64,000 nucleotides of DNA, taken from contig NZ_JAQTMS010000003.1 in the NCBI RefSeq assembly GCF_028714215.1, forward strand, positions 62,001-126,000, read 5' to 3'. Numbering within the stretch: position 1 is the stretch's first letter; the number at the start of each line of letters is the position of its first letter. Shown piece by piece: positions 8,067 through 16,584 of this stretch. The notes under the pieces were generated by a model. It made no database searches. It saw only the letters and a program-made list of their open reading frames with translations, and had not been told where the DNA came from. Source of the DNA: Rhodoferax sp. (GTDB lineage: Bacteria > Pseudomonadota > Gammaproteobacteria > Burkholderiales > Burkholderiaceae_C). Both the position numbers and the translations under genes were made by a program.

Positions 8067-10286
8067 TCACCGGCGCCGCGCCGAACGCACGCCATTCAAA
8101 TCCGCCACAATCCCCAGCACCTTCTGCAAGCGCCCCGAGTCGGACACTTCAACCGTGAAAGTCATCCAGGCGGTGCCCTTGATCGACTGCGTCTGGACCC
8201 CGATCACATTCATTTTTTCCTTGGTGAAGACTTCCGAAATATCGCGCAACAAACCCTGTCGGTCGGCAGCCTCCACCGCCACGTCCACCGGATAGACGGC
8301 CGCTTCGGTGGTTTCGGGTAGACCCCACTCGACCTCGATCACACGTTCGCCATTTTTGGCCACCATCTCGCGCAGATTGGAGCAATCGGCGCGGTGCACG
8401 CTGACCCCTTTGCCGCGCGTGACAAAACCGCAAATGGCGTCCGGCGGGGCCGGTTTGCAGCACCTGGCCAGCTGCGTCATCAGCGAATCAACACCTACCA
8501 CCAGCAACCCGCCCTTGCCGCCGCCGGGCTTGCCGCGCGGCTTCTTGAGCAGCATATGGTCGTCGTCGGACGGAGCTGGCTCCGGCGGACGCAACACGGT
8601 TTCGATATTGCGCAGCGAGAACTCGTCCTTGCCCACCACCTCGAACAGATCGTCGGCCGAGTTGAAGCCCAGTTGCGAGGCCAGATCTTCCAGCTTGACG
8701 GCGGTCTTGCCGATGCGTTGCAGCAGTTTTTCGACGGCGTCACGACCTTTTGCCACAGTCTCATTGGTCGCCAGCGCATTGAACCAGGCCCGCACTTTGG
8801 CTTTGGCCCGGTGACTGACCAGGTAGCCCAGTTCGGGATTGAGCCAGTCGCGCGAGGGGCCGCCTTCCTTGGCCACGGTCACTTCCACCGTCTGGCCGTT
8901 CTTGAGCGGCGTGTTCAGGGGCACCATCACGCCGTCCAGCCGCGCACCGCGACAGCGATGTCCCAGGTTGGTATGCACGCTGTAGGCGAAGTCAATGGCG
9001 GTGGCGCCTTGCGGCAACTCGACGATGGCGGCGTCCGGCGTCAGCACGTAAATGCGGTCATCCAGAACAACCTGCCCCGGCAGCCCCGAGAGATCGCGCT
9101 CCCAGGCCAGCAACTGGCGCAGCACAGCGATTTTGGCGTCGTAGGCACCGCTGGCCGAGACACCCGAGTAGCCTTTGGCACCGGCCTCCTTGTAGGCCCA
9201 ATGCGCCGCCACCCCATGTTCGGCATGGTCGTGCATGGCCTGGGTTCGAATCTGGATCTCGATCGGCCGCCCGGCCTGATCGCGCACGATGGTGTGCAAG
9301 GACTGGTAGCCATTGGCTTTGGGCCGCGCGATGTAGTCGTCGAACTCCTGCGTCACCGGCGCGAACTGGCTGTGCACCCAGCTCAAGGCGGCATAGCAGT
9401 CCGGAATGGTGGCGACCACAATGCGCAGTGCCCGGATGTCGTAAACCTGGTCAAAACCAAGCGACTTGCCGCGCATCTTCTTGACGATGCTGTAGATGTG
9501 CTTGGGTCGCCCCTGTACCGTGGCAGCGATGCCCTGCGCCTTCAGTTCAGCCTCCAGGCGCGAGCGCAACAGTTCCACGTGCGTTTCGCGCTCGGAACGC
9601 TTTTCGTCCAGCAGCAACGCCACCTGCCGGTAGGTCTCGGGCTCCAGAAAACGAAACGACAGGTCTTCCATCTCCCACTTGATTTCCCGGATGTCCAGAC
9701 GGTTCGCCAGCGGGGCAAAGACCTGCAAGGCTTCGCTCGCCAGCCCGGGCGGAATGGGCAGCTTGCTGGCGGCAAAAAAGCGCAGCGTCTGCAGGCGCGA
9801 GGCCAGGCGCAACATCACGACCCGCAAGTCGCGCGAGAACGCCAGCAACATCTTGCGCACGTTTTCGGTTTGGGCCGCGGCCGTTTGCGCCATCGGGATT
9901 GCCGCTGGGGCGCGGGCGCCGGCAAGCTGGCTCAGACGCGCTTGCCGCTGCACCCGCACCAGCTTGGTGGTTTCGATCGCCAGGGCCGCAAAGTTGTCGC
10001 CAAAGGCCTTGGCAATCACCTCCTGCGGCTTGTTCAAGTGGTCGCAGGCATAGACCAGGTAACTGGCCGCCTGCATCGCTTCCGACCCGCCTATGGTCTT
10101 CAGAATGGCTGCCACCGCTTCGGCATGGGCAAAAATATTTTCACCGGTGTCCAGTGTTTCACTCGCCAGCAGGGGCTCGGCAAAAGCCCGGGCACGCGCC
10201 AGTGCGTGGTCTTGTCCAGGTTCGTTTTGCGCCGTCGCGGCCAGCAGGGTGGTCGAACCAGTGGGCTCGGCTGTCAGTCTTTTCAT
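8067..10286 (-). CDS. relA: RelA-type (p)ppGpp synthetase
   Basis: About 739 residues, matching E. coli RelA in length. It has an N-terminal HD-like domain, a synthetase domain (GRPKHIYSIVKKMRGKSLGFDQ, then ARPKANGYQSLHTIV and PIEIQIRTQAMHDHAEHGVAAHWAYK), a TGS domain near residue 405 (DRIYVLTPDAAIVELP), and a C-terminal ACT domain. The HD region reads YLVYACDHLNK where a hydrolase would have a His-Asp pair, so hydrolysis is probably lost and the protein is a RelA-type monofunctional synthetase. A TTG at 10292 is an alternative start two codons upstream. Confidence 0.93.
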   Translation of the reverse strand: MKRLTAEPTGSTTLLAATAQNEPGQDHALARARAFAEPLLASETLDTGENIFAHAEAVAAILKTIGGSEAMQAASYLVYACDHLNKPQEVIAKAFGDNFAALAIETTKLVRVQRQARLSQLAGARAPAAIPMAQTAAAQTENVRKMLLAFSRDLRVVMLRLASRLQTLRFFAASKLPIPPGLASEALQVFAPLANRLDIREIKWEMEDLSFRFLEPETYRQVALLLDEKRSERETHVELLRSRLEAELKAQGIAATVQGRPKHIYSIVKKMRGKSLGFDQVYDIRALRIVVATIPDCYAALSWVHSQFAPVTQEFDDYIARPKANGYQSLHTIVRDQAGRPIEIQIRTQAMHDHAEHGVAAHWAYKEAGAKGYSGVSASGAYDAKIAVLRQLLAWERDLSGLPGQVVLDDRIYVLTPDAAIVELPQGATAIDFAYSVHTNLGHRCRGARLDGVMVPLNTPLKNGQTVEVTVAKEGGPSRDWLNPELGYLVSHRAKAKVRAWFNALATNETVAKGRDAVEKLLQRIGKTAVKLEDLASQLGFNSADDLFEVVGKDEFSLRNIETVLRPPEPAPSDDDHMLLKKPRGKPGGGKGGLLVVGVDSLMTQLARCCKPAPPDAICGFVTRGKGVSVHRADCSNLREMVAKNGERVIEVEWGLPETTEAAVYPVDVAVEAADRQGLLRDISEVFTKEKMNVIGVQTQSIKGTAWMTFTVEVSDSGRLQKVLGIVADLNGVRSARRR

Positions 10287-10304
10287 CCGCAATACATCCA
10301 GTTT

Positions 10305-11201
10305 CTAATCCAGCAGAAATGACACCACCGTGCGCACCTGATCCTCTGCCATCAAGGTGGGCGCGTGGCCCACGCCCTCGAATTCGACCAGTCGCGCCCG
10401 CGGGCCGCGCAGCGTCATGGCCTGTGCCGTCTGGGGTGCCAGCAAGTCGGACTGGGCACCCCTGAGCAGCAAGGTAGTGGCCTTGATGTTGTCATAGAGT
10501 TGCCACAGCGCCGCCTCCCCCTGCGCCACCGACTCAGGCGTCACATGGCGAAACGGGACCGCAATGGCCGGGTCGTAATGCAGCGTCAGGCTACCGGGCG
10601 TACCGGCCAGCGGTTTGACCATGGGTTTGGAGAACGCCAGCCACTGCGCGGGCGTATGCGGCCCGAAGCTGGTGGAGCTGGCCCACAGCGCATCGGCGGC
10701 CTGCTGCAGCGAGGAAAAGCACCCGGTATCGCCGAGATACTCGCCAATGCGCTGCAAGGCCTGCCACTGCATGGCGGGGCCGACGTCGTTGAGTACCAGT
10801 CGACGCACCGGAACCGGTAGCGGTAAATCGGGTTGGCCGCACAGAACCATGCCTATCAAGCCCCCCATGCTGGTGCCAACCCAATCCAGCGTGGTCGGTT
10901 TGAGCTGCGCCAACAAGGCCAGCATATCGGCCGCGTAGGCCGGAATCTGATAGCCCATGGGGTCTTTCAACCAGTCGCTTCTGCCCCGCCCCACCACGTC
11001 CGGGCAAACCACCCGAATGGCGTCACCGGCCTGGCTGCACAAGGCCTGTGCCAGCGTGTCGAAATCGCGCCCCTGGCGCGACAAACCGTGAGCACAAACC
11101 ACCACGTGCGAGCTTTGCGGGTTGCCCCATTGCCAGTAGGCCATGCGGTGCGAGCCCGAGGCATCGGGACAGATTACGTAGTTCAGCTTAGCGTCAGGCA
11201 T
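10305..11201 (-). CDS. Alpha/beta hydrolase
   Basis: A 298-residue alpha/beta hydrolase. It shows the oxyanion region VVVCAHGLSRQGRDFD, the nucleophile elbow VGTSMGGLIG (Ser near residue 104), an acidic residue in the RGAQSDLL segment and the catalytic His in EGVGHAP. I start it at the ATG at 11201, where homology begins (MPDAKLNYV). The open frame continues to 13211 only because it is antisense to two GC-rich dehydrogenase genes. It diverges from the 3-hydroxybutyrate dehydrogenase gene across a 54-base gap, which suggests a role with esters or polyhydroxybutyrate-related substrates, but this is only contextual. Confidence 0.88.
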   Translation of the reverse strand: MPDAKLNYVICPDASGSHRMAYWQWGNPQSSHVVVCAHGLSRQGRDFDTLAQALCSQAGDAIRVVCPDVVGRGRSDWLKDPMGYQIPAYAADMLALLAQLKPTTLDWVGTSMGGLIGMVLCGQPDLPLPVPVRRLVLNDVGPAMQWQALQRIGEYLGDTGCFSSLQQAADALWASSTSFGPHTPAQWLAFSKPMVKPLAGTPGSLTLHYDPAIAVPFRHVTPESVAQGEAALWQLYDNIKATTLLLRGAQSDLLAPQTAQAMTLRGPRARLVEFEGVGHAPTLMAEDQVRTVVSFLLD

Positions 11202-11255
11202 GGTGCAATTATTGGTTTGATAATGTCTGCATCCTAATTCAATCGGAGAACCACC

Positions 11256-12026
11256 ATGCTCAGAGGCAAAACGGCCCTCGTCACCGGATCCACCAGCGGC
11301 ATCGGCCTTGGCATCGCCAAGGCCCTGGCCAAACAAGGCGCCAACATCGTCCTCAACGGTTTTGGCGATGTTGAAGGCCCCAAAGCCGAGGTCGCGGGCC
11401 TGGGCGTGCAAGTGGCCTACCACGGCGCCGACATGAGCCAGCCGGCCGAGATCGAAGACATGATGAAGTTTGCCGCCGGCCGGTTTGGACGGATCGATAT
11501 TCTGGTCAACAACGCCGGCATCCAGCATGTCGCCCGGATCGAGAATTTTCCGGTCGAGCGCTGGGACGCCATCATCGCCATCAACCTGAGCAGCGCTTTT
11601 CACGCCACCCGGCTGGCGCTGCCGGCCATGCAAGCCGCGGGTTGGGGCCGCATCATCAACGTCGCGTCGGTGCATGGCCTGGTGGCTTCGGCCGAAAAAT
11701 CGGCTTACGTCACGGCCAAGCACGGTGTCGTCGGCCTGACCAAGGTGACCGCACTGGAAAACGCCACCAGCGGCGTCACCTGCAACGCCATCTGCCCCGG
11801 CTGGGTGCTGACGCCGCTGGTGCAAAAACAGGTCGACGCCAAGGCTGCGGCGCTTGGCGTCTCCAACGAGGCAGCGATCAAATTGCTGCTCGGTGAAAAA
11901 GAGCCGTCGCTGCAGTTCACGACGCCCGAAGAGCTGGGTGAACTGGCCGTGTTCTTCTGCTCCCCGGCCGCCAACAATGTGCGCGGCGTGGCCTGGAACA
12001 TGGATGGCGGCTGGGCCGCGCAATAA
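11256..12026 (+). CDS. 3-hydroxybutyrate dehydrogenase (SDR)
   Basis: A 256-residue short-chain dehydrogenase. It has the NAD-binding TGSTSGIGLGIAKAL motif at the N-terminus, NNAGIQHV near residue 87, a catalytic Ser in NVASVHGLVAS, the catalytic YVTAKHG pair, and CNAICPGWVLTPLV. The sequence from NNAGIQHVARIENFP onward is characteristic of D-3-hydroxybutyrate dehydrogenases, which convert 3-hydroxybutyrate to acetoacetate in polyhydroxybutyrate mobilisation. A CGGAG ribosome site stands 8 bases before the ATG. It is followed by an iron alcohol dehydrogenase gene after 18 bases, so the two are likely cotranscribed. Confidence 0.9.
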   Translation: MLRGKTALVTGSTSGIGLGIAKALAKQGANIVLNGFGDVEGPKAEVAGLGVQVAYHGADMSQPAEIEDMMKFAAGRFGRIDILVNNAGIQHVARIENFPVERWDAIIAINLSSAFHATRLALPAMQAAGWGRIINVASVHGLVASAEKSAYVTAKHGVVGLTKVTALENATSGVTCNAICPGWVLTPLVQKQVDAKAAALGVSNEAAIKLLLGEKEPSLQFTTPEELGELAVFFCSPAANNVRGVAWNMDGGWAAQ

Positions 12027-12044
12027 ACCCGCAAAGGACTCGTC

Positions 12045-13199
12045 ATGTCGCAATTTACCTTTGAAACGGCACCCAAAATCATCTGCGAGCAGGGCGGCGC
12101 CAATCGCCTGGGCGAGATCGCCCAGGGTCTGGGCATCAGCCACCTGTTTCTGGTGACCGACGCCGGCTTGATCAAGGCCAGGCTGATCGATGGTGCACTG
12201 ACCTCGCTGGCTGCCGCCAAGGTGGCGGTGACGGTGTTTTCCGATGTCCTGGCCGATCCGCCCGAACTCAGCGTGCAGGCGGCAGTCGACGCCGCACGCG
12301 CTGCTGGCGCCGATGGCGTGCTGGGCTTTGGCGGCGGCAGCTCGCTCGATAGCGCCAAGCTGGTGGCCTTGCTGGCGCGCACGCCGCAGGCCCTGCCCGC
12401 GATCTACGGCATTGGCCTGGCGCGCGGCCCGCGCCTGCCCTTGATCCAGCTGCCAACCACCGCCGGCACCGGCTCCGAGGTGACGCCGATCGCCATCCTG
12501 ACCACGCCCAGCCACGAGAAGAAAGGGGTGGTCTCGCCGCTGCTGTACCCCGACGTGGCGCTGCTCGACAGCCGCCTGACGCTGGGCCTGCCGCCGGCCA
12601 CCACGGCGATGACCGGCGTCGACGCCATGGTGCATGCGATCGAAGCCTTCAGCACCCGGCTGAAGAAGAATCCGCTGTCCGACGCCCTGGCGCTCAAGGC
12701 CCTGCAACTGCTCTATGCCAATCTGCCGGCGGCCGTGACCGATGGCAAGGACGCCACGGTGCGCGAGAACATGTTGCTCGGTTCGCTGTTTGCCGGCATG
12801 GCTTTCGCCAACGCCCCGGTCGGCGCGGTCCACGCCCTGGCCTACCCGCTGGGCGGCCACTACGGCTTGCCGCACGGCCTTTCCAATTCCCTGGTCTTCG
12901 TGCCGGTGCTGAAATTCAATCTGCCGCTGGCGCAAGCCCTCTACGCACAATTGGGGCGCGCCATTTTGCCGCAGTTGGCCGGCAGCGGCGACGGCGAAGC
13001 CGCCAACGCCTTCGTCGCCGCCATCGGTCAGCGCGTTGCCGCCATGCCTTACGCGCAGACGCTGCGCGACGCCGGCGTCAAGGAGAGTGACCTGCCGATG
13101 CTGGCCGAGGACGCCATGAAGGTGCAGCGCCTGCTGGTGAATAACCCGCGTGATGTGAGTTACCAGGACGCGCTGGCGATGTACCAGGTGGCCTACTGA
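12045..13199 (+). CDS. Iron-containing alcohol dehydrogenase
   Basis: A 384-residue group III metal-dependent alcohol dehydrogenase. Visible motifs are GFGGGSSLDSAKLVALL for NAD binding, LPTTAGTGSEVTPIA, and the metal-binding segments GVDAMVHAIEAF and GAVHALAYPLGGHYGLPHGLSNS with the ligand His residues. The length is typical. An AAAGGA site precedes the ATG, and it follows the 3-hydroxybutyrate dehydrogenase gene closely. The substrate (for example a 4-hydroxybutyrate-like or simple alcohol) cannot be read from sequence. Confidence 0.9.
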   Translation: MSQFTFETAPKIICEQGGANRLGEIAQGLGISHLFLVTDAGLIKARLIDGALTSLAAAKVAVTVFSDVLADPPELSVQAAVDAARAAGADGVLGFGGGSSLDSAKLVALLARTPQALPAIYGIGLARGPRLPLIQLPTTAGTGSEVTPIAILTTPSHEKKGVVSPLLYPDVALLDSRLTLGLPPATTAMTGVDAMVHAIEAFSTRLKKNPLSDALALKALQLLYANLPAAVTDGKDATVRENMLLGSLFAGMAFANAPVGAVHALAYPLGGHYGLPHGLSNSLVFVPVLKFNLPLAQALYAQLGRAILPQLAGSGDGEAANAFVAAIGQRVAAMPYAQTLRDAGVKESDLPMLAEDAMKVQRLLVNNPRDVSYQDALAMYQVAY

Positions 13200-13243
13200 T
13201 AGTGCCGGCAAAGCCGGTGCTGAAGGCGCCCCGGCCGGCGCCG
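13200..13243. terminator. GC-rich hairpins between convergent genes
   Basis: The 44-base gap between the convergent alcohol dehydrogenase and SIMPL genes holds a CCGGC-AAA-GCCGG stem-loop and a second GGCGCC/GGCGCC pairing. They could end transcription from both sides. There is no run of T on either strand, so intrinsic termination would be weak. Confidence 0.35.
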
Positions 13244-13954
13244 CTATTTCAGTTGCACCGATCCCGACACCGTCACCACGACCGAGGTCTTGCCGGCCTC
13301 CACCGGTAACGGCGCGTCGGCCACGCTGGCGCGGGCGTCCATCGCCATCATCCGGGGCCGGGGCACAAAACCCTGGTCGTTGGCCGTGATACTGACTTCG
13401 CGCAAGCTGTAGCCAGTGAAACCGAAGCTGCGGGCAATCTCCGACGCCCGCGCCTTGAAACGTTCAATGGCCATGTTTTGCGCCTCGGCTTCGACCTTGC
13501 CGCGGCGCTCGCGACTGAGAGAAAAACCGACGCCACTGACCGTGAGCGTCTGTATCCGGCCAGCCGTTGCGGCGATGGCCGCGAAATCGCGGCCTTCCAG
13601 AATCAATTCAGCCGATCCTTGCCAACCGATGGGCTTGCCGTCGCGGCCATAGCGCGGCGACAGGTTGAAATTGCCGGTGCGGACCTCAAGCTGTCCCGGC
13701 TGCACCGCTATTTTGGCTTCCGTCAGGGCCGCATCAAGCGCCGTCTTGAGCTGGTATTGCAGCGCACCGGCGTCACTGCCGTCGCGACTGGTGCTCAGGG
13801 AAATCGACAGCAGGTCGGTCCCCACCTCGATCGCGCCCTGAGCCGAGAGGTGCACCACGTTGATTGTTTCGGGATCCCTCACCTGCTGGGCAAAAATGCC
13901 GGCAGAGCCGGCCAACAGAACGCATACCGAGATGACTTTGATGGCGAATTTCAA
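13244..13954 (-). CDS. Secreted SIMPL domain protein (DUF541)
   Basis: A 236-residue protein with a signal peptide (MKFAIKVISVCVLLAGSAGIFAQ) followed by one SIMPL/DUF541 domain. The family landmarks are VHLSAQGAIEVGTDLLSISLS at the start and GVGFSLSRERRGKVEAEAQNMAIERFKARA near the middle. These periplasmic or outer-membrane proteins are poorly understood. The start is a TTG at 13954, supported by GAGGAA about 6 bases before it. It lies head to tail with a small secreted protein gene. Confidence 0.85.
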   Translation of the reverse strand: MKFAIKVISVCVLLAGSAGIFAQQVRDPETINVVHLSAQGAIEVGTDLLSISLSTSRDGSDAGALQYQLKTALDAALTEAKIAVQPGQLEVRTGNFNLSPRYGRDGKPIGWQGSAELILEGRDFAAIAATAGRIQTLTVSGVGFSLSRERRGKVEAEAQNMAIERFKARASEIARSFGFTGYSLREVSITANDQGFVPRPRMMAMDARASVADAPLPVEAGKTSVVVTVSGSVQLK

Positions 13955-13992
13955 ACTGATTCCTCAACGGTGAACGGGAGAAGAAACCGACT

Positions 13993-14286
13993 TCAGGGGC
14001 GATCCGACCGGGCATCCGGGCGCTGCTGGCGCAATTGCTGCCTGAGATCGGCGCGCTCCTGTGGCGACAGATGGCGCTTCTCGGGCGTGCTTTTGAGCGC
14101 CGGCTCCTGGCGCTGGTCGTCCCGTGCCGGCGCCGGCGCCGGCGCCAGCCTGAGCGCCTGACGCAACTCGGCGCGCCGCTGCTCGGGTGCCGATTGCGAT
14201 GCCGCGGCCTGCGCATTGGGCGCCGGCTGCGCCCAGGCGCCGATGGAAAGCAGCGAAATAGCCAGAAGAAGCGGAGAAGATTTCAT
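13993..14286 (-). CDS. Small secreted Pro/Ala/Gln/Arg-rich protein of unknown function
   Basis: A 97-residue protein with a clear N-terminal signal (MKSSPLLLAISLLSIGAWAQ). The mature part is charged and helical, with two similar blocks, QRRAELRQALR and ERADLRQQLRQQ. It resembles small periplasmic proteins that bind other factors through Arg/Gln-rich helices, but I cannot name a family. A GTG at 14292 is an alternative start. It diverges from ompR. Confidence 0.6.
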   Translation of the reverse strand: MKSSPLLLAISLLSIGAWAQPAPNAQAAASQSAPEQRRAELRQALRLAPAPAPARDDQRQEPALKSTPEKRHLSPQERADLRQQLRQQRPDARSDRP

Positions 14287-14350
14287 GGTCACAGGATAAT
14301 GAGGCGCTGGCTCAGATTGTTCAACCTCTGGCTGGTGCTCCAGGGCAAGA

Positions 14351-14428
14351 TTTGTAACAGAGTGTCAACACTTGCCAAATATTTCCCATTTTGCCGCCGC
14401 CAGCCTGCAAAATCCCCATTGTTACAAA
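14351..14428 (+). promoter_or_regulatory. Possible OmpR-type sites in the ompR leader
   Basis: The region before ompR holds TTTGTAAC at 14351-14358 and its exact inverse GTTACAAA at 14421-14428. GTAACA at 14354 is followed after 4 bases by GTCAAC, the half-site spacing used by OmpR-family regulators (GTNACA-N4-GTNACA). This suggests autoregulation of the ompR/envZ pair. Assigned by motif only. Confidence 0.35.
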
Positions 14429-14443
14429 TTCAGTGGTGCCATC

Positions 14444-15175
14444 ATGAGTCAAAACCCCAGCCGAAAAGACAAGATCATGGTCGTCGACGACGACGTCCGC
14501 ATCCGCGACCTGCTGCGCCGTTACCTGACGCAAGAAGGCTTTGACGTGGTGCAGGCCGAAGACGGCAAGTCCCTGACACGCATCCTGTTGCGCGAAACGG
14601 TCGACCTGATCGTATTGGACTTGATGATGCCCGGCGAGGATGGCTTGTCGATTTGCCGGCGGCTGCGCGCCGCCAACGACCGCACCCCCATCATCATGCT
14701 GACCGCCAAGGGCGAGGACGTGGACCGCATTGTGGGCCTCGAGGTCGGTGCCGACGACTATCTGGGCAAGCCCTTCAACCCGCGCGAATTGCTGGCCCGC
14801 GTGCATGCCGTGTTGCGCCGGCGCCCGACGCAGGAAGCACCCGGTTCGCCGTCCAGCGACAACCAGATCGTCAGTTTTGGCCCCTTCACCTTTGACCTGG
14901 GCGCGCGCACCTTGCACCGGGACAACGAGGACCTGCCCCTGACCACCGGCGAATTTGCCATGCTCAAAGCGCTGGTACGCCATCCGCGGCAACCTTTGTC
15001 GCGCGAGAAGTTGGCCCAACTGGCGCGCGGCCGGGAGTTCGAGCCGTTTGACCGCAGTCTGGATGTGCAGGTGTCGCGCTTGCGCAAATTGGTGGAAGTC
15101 GATGCCGCCGCGCCGCGCTACATTCAAACCGTCTGGGGTATTGGTTACGTTTTTGTACCGGACGGTGCGGGTTGA
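14444..15175 (+). CDS. ompR: OmpR-family response regulator
   Basis: A 243-residue response regulator. It has a receiver domain with the acidic pair VVDDD near residue 15, the phospho-acceptor Asp59 in IVLDLMMPGEDG and Lys in YLGKPFNPREL, followed by a winged-helix DNA-binding domain with the LTTGEFAMLKALV and DVQVSRLRKLVE segments and a TVWGIGYVF end. I start at the ATG at 14444, where homology begins, not at the upstream GTG-type start. It overlaps the kinase gene by a TTGA junction, the usual OmpR/EnvZ arrangement. Confidence 0.9.
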   Translation: MSQNPSRKDKIMVVDDDVRIRDLLRRYLTQEGFDVVQAEDGKSLTRILLRETVDLIVLDLMMPGEDGLSICRRLRAANDRTPIIMLTAKGEDVDRIVGLEVGADDYLGKPFNPRELLARVHAVLRRRPTQEAPGSPSSDNQIVSFGPFTFDLGARTLHRDNEDLPLTTGEFAMLKALVRHPRQPLSREKLAQLARGREFEPFDRSLDVQVSRLRKLVEVDAAAPRYIQTVWGIGYVFVPDGAG

Positions 15176-16584
15176 GCCGATTGACCCGAGCGAAAACTTC
15201 AGCCGCGCTGCTCAGTGGCGCCATTCCCCTGGAGACCTCATCCAGGGGCCGCCAATCGCGCTGGCGCCTGAGCCTTTTCTGGCGCACTTTTTTTTTGCTG
15301 GCGCTGCTGCTGATCGGCAGCATTCTGGCCTGGCTGCAGACGCTGCGCGCGCTGGAATTTGAACCGCGCGCCTTCCAGACGGCGCAGCAAATCGCGTCGC
15401 TAGTCAATCTCAGCCGCGCCGCCTTGATCCACTCCGACGCCATCGCCCGCGTCTCCCTGATCAAGACCATGCGCGAGCAGGAAGGCGTTCGCATCGTGCC
15501 GCGCGAACCGGGCGACAAGTTCGAGCCCTTCGACACCGATGCGCTGGGCCAGCGCATCTCGCTCGAACTGCGCAGCAAACTCGGTCCCGGCACCGAGTTG
15601 GCCAACAGCGTCAACCAGGAAGAGGGGCTGTGGGTCGGCTTCGTCATCGACGGCGACAACTACTGGATGCGCACCAACCGCGACCGCTTCAATCGCATGG
15701 CTGGCCGGACCTGGATCATCTGGTTGATCACGGCGGCCGCGCTGTCGCTGGCCGGTGCAGCGGTGATTGCGCGTCTGATCAACCGGCCCCTGAAGCAACT
15801 CTCGTTTGCCGCCAGCCGTGTTCGCGAGGGCGATTTCAACGCCAGCACGCTGGACGAAACAGTGGCCACCAGCGAAATCCGGGCCGTCAACATCGGCTTC
15901 AACCGGATGAGCCAGAAGCTGGCCAAAATAGAGCAGGACCGGGCCATCATGCTGGCCGGCATCTCGCACGACCTGCGCACGCCGCTGGCCCGTTTGCGCC
16001 TCGAAACGGAACTCAGCGTGGCCGATCCCGAGGCGCGCGCCAACATGGTCACGGATATCGCCCAGCTCGACGCCATCATCGGCAAGTTTCTGGAATACGC
16101 CCGGCCCGACAAGGTCGAATTGAGCAGCGTGGTGCTGCGCGAAGTGGTCGACGCCTGTCTTTTCAACGTCCGGAATCGACCCGACATGCGCATCAATCTG
16201 GACCTCAGCGAGGACCTGGTGGTGCTCGCCGACGCGGTCGAACTGGGTCGCGTCATCAGCAACCTGCTGGAGAACGCCGGCCGCTATGGCAAGTCGGTGC
16301 ATACCGGGGTGGCGCAGGTTGATATTGCCGCCAAGGCGCGTGACAAATGGGTGCTGATCCGCGTGCGCGACCACGGTATCGGCGTCTCCGAGGCGCAACT
16401 GGAGAACCTGACGAAGCCGTTTTACCGCGGGGAGGCGGCACGCACCGCGGCCAACGGTGCCGGGCTGGGCCTGGCGATTGTGGAAAAAGTGGTGCTCCGC
16501 ATGGGCGGCACTTTTGCCCTCAGCAACACCAGCTCCGGCGGCCTGGCCGCCAACATCAAACTACAGCGCGCCCCGACCGCCTGA
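15172..16584 (+). CDS. envZ: EnvZ-like sensor histidine kinase
   Basis: A 470-residue kinase. The first membrane helix is [21 protein letters not shown] near residue 40 and the second [23 protein letters not shown] near residue 180, enclosing a periplasmic loop. A HAMP domain follows, then HisKA with [17 protein letters not shown], and HATPase with [23 protein letters not shown] and [11 protein letters not shown]. It starts with TTG, overlapping the ompR stop. Its last 24 bases overlap the convergent ygiQ gene. Confidence 0.9.
   Translation: MSRLTRAKTSAALLSGAIPLETSSRGRQSRWRLSLFWRTFFLLALLLIGSILAWLQTLRALEFEPRAFQTAQQIASLVNLSRAALIHSDAIARVSLIKTMREQEGVRIVPREPGDKFEPFDTDALGQRISLELRSKLGPGTELANSVNQEEGLWVGFVIDGDNYWMRTNRDRFNRMAGRTWIIWLITAAALSLAGAAVIARLINRPLKQLSFAASRVREGDFNASTLDETVATSEIRAVNIGFNRMSQKLAKIEQDRAIMLAGISHDLRTPLARLRLETELSVADPEARANMVTDIAQLDAIIGKFLEYARPDKVELSSVVLREVVDACLFNVRNRPDMRINLDLSEDLVVLADAVELGRVISNLLENAGRYGKSVHTGVAQVDIAAKARDKWVLIRVRDHGIGVSEAQLENLTKPFYRGEAARTAANGAGLGLAIVEKVVLRMGGTFALSNTSSGGLAANIKLQRAPTA

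Noticed and set aside
8394-10322. 642-residue plus-strand open frame
   Set aside because: Antisense shadow of relA with low-complexity His/Gln/Arg composition and no motif.
11202-13211. Long minus-strand open frame extending the hydrolase to 968 residues
   Set aside because: It is antisense to two well-conserved dehydrogenases, is Gln/His/Gly/Arg-rich, and homology begins only at the ATG at 11201.
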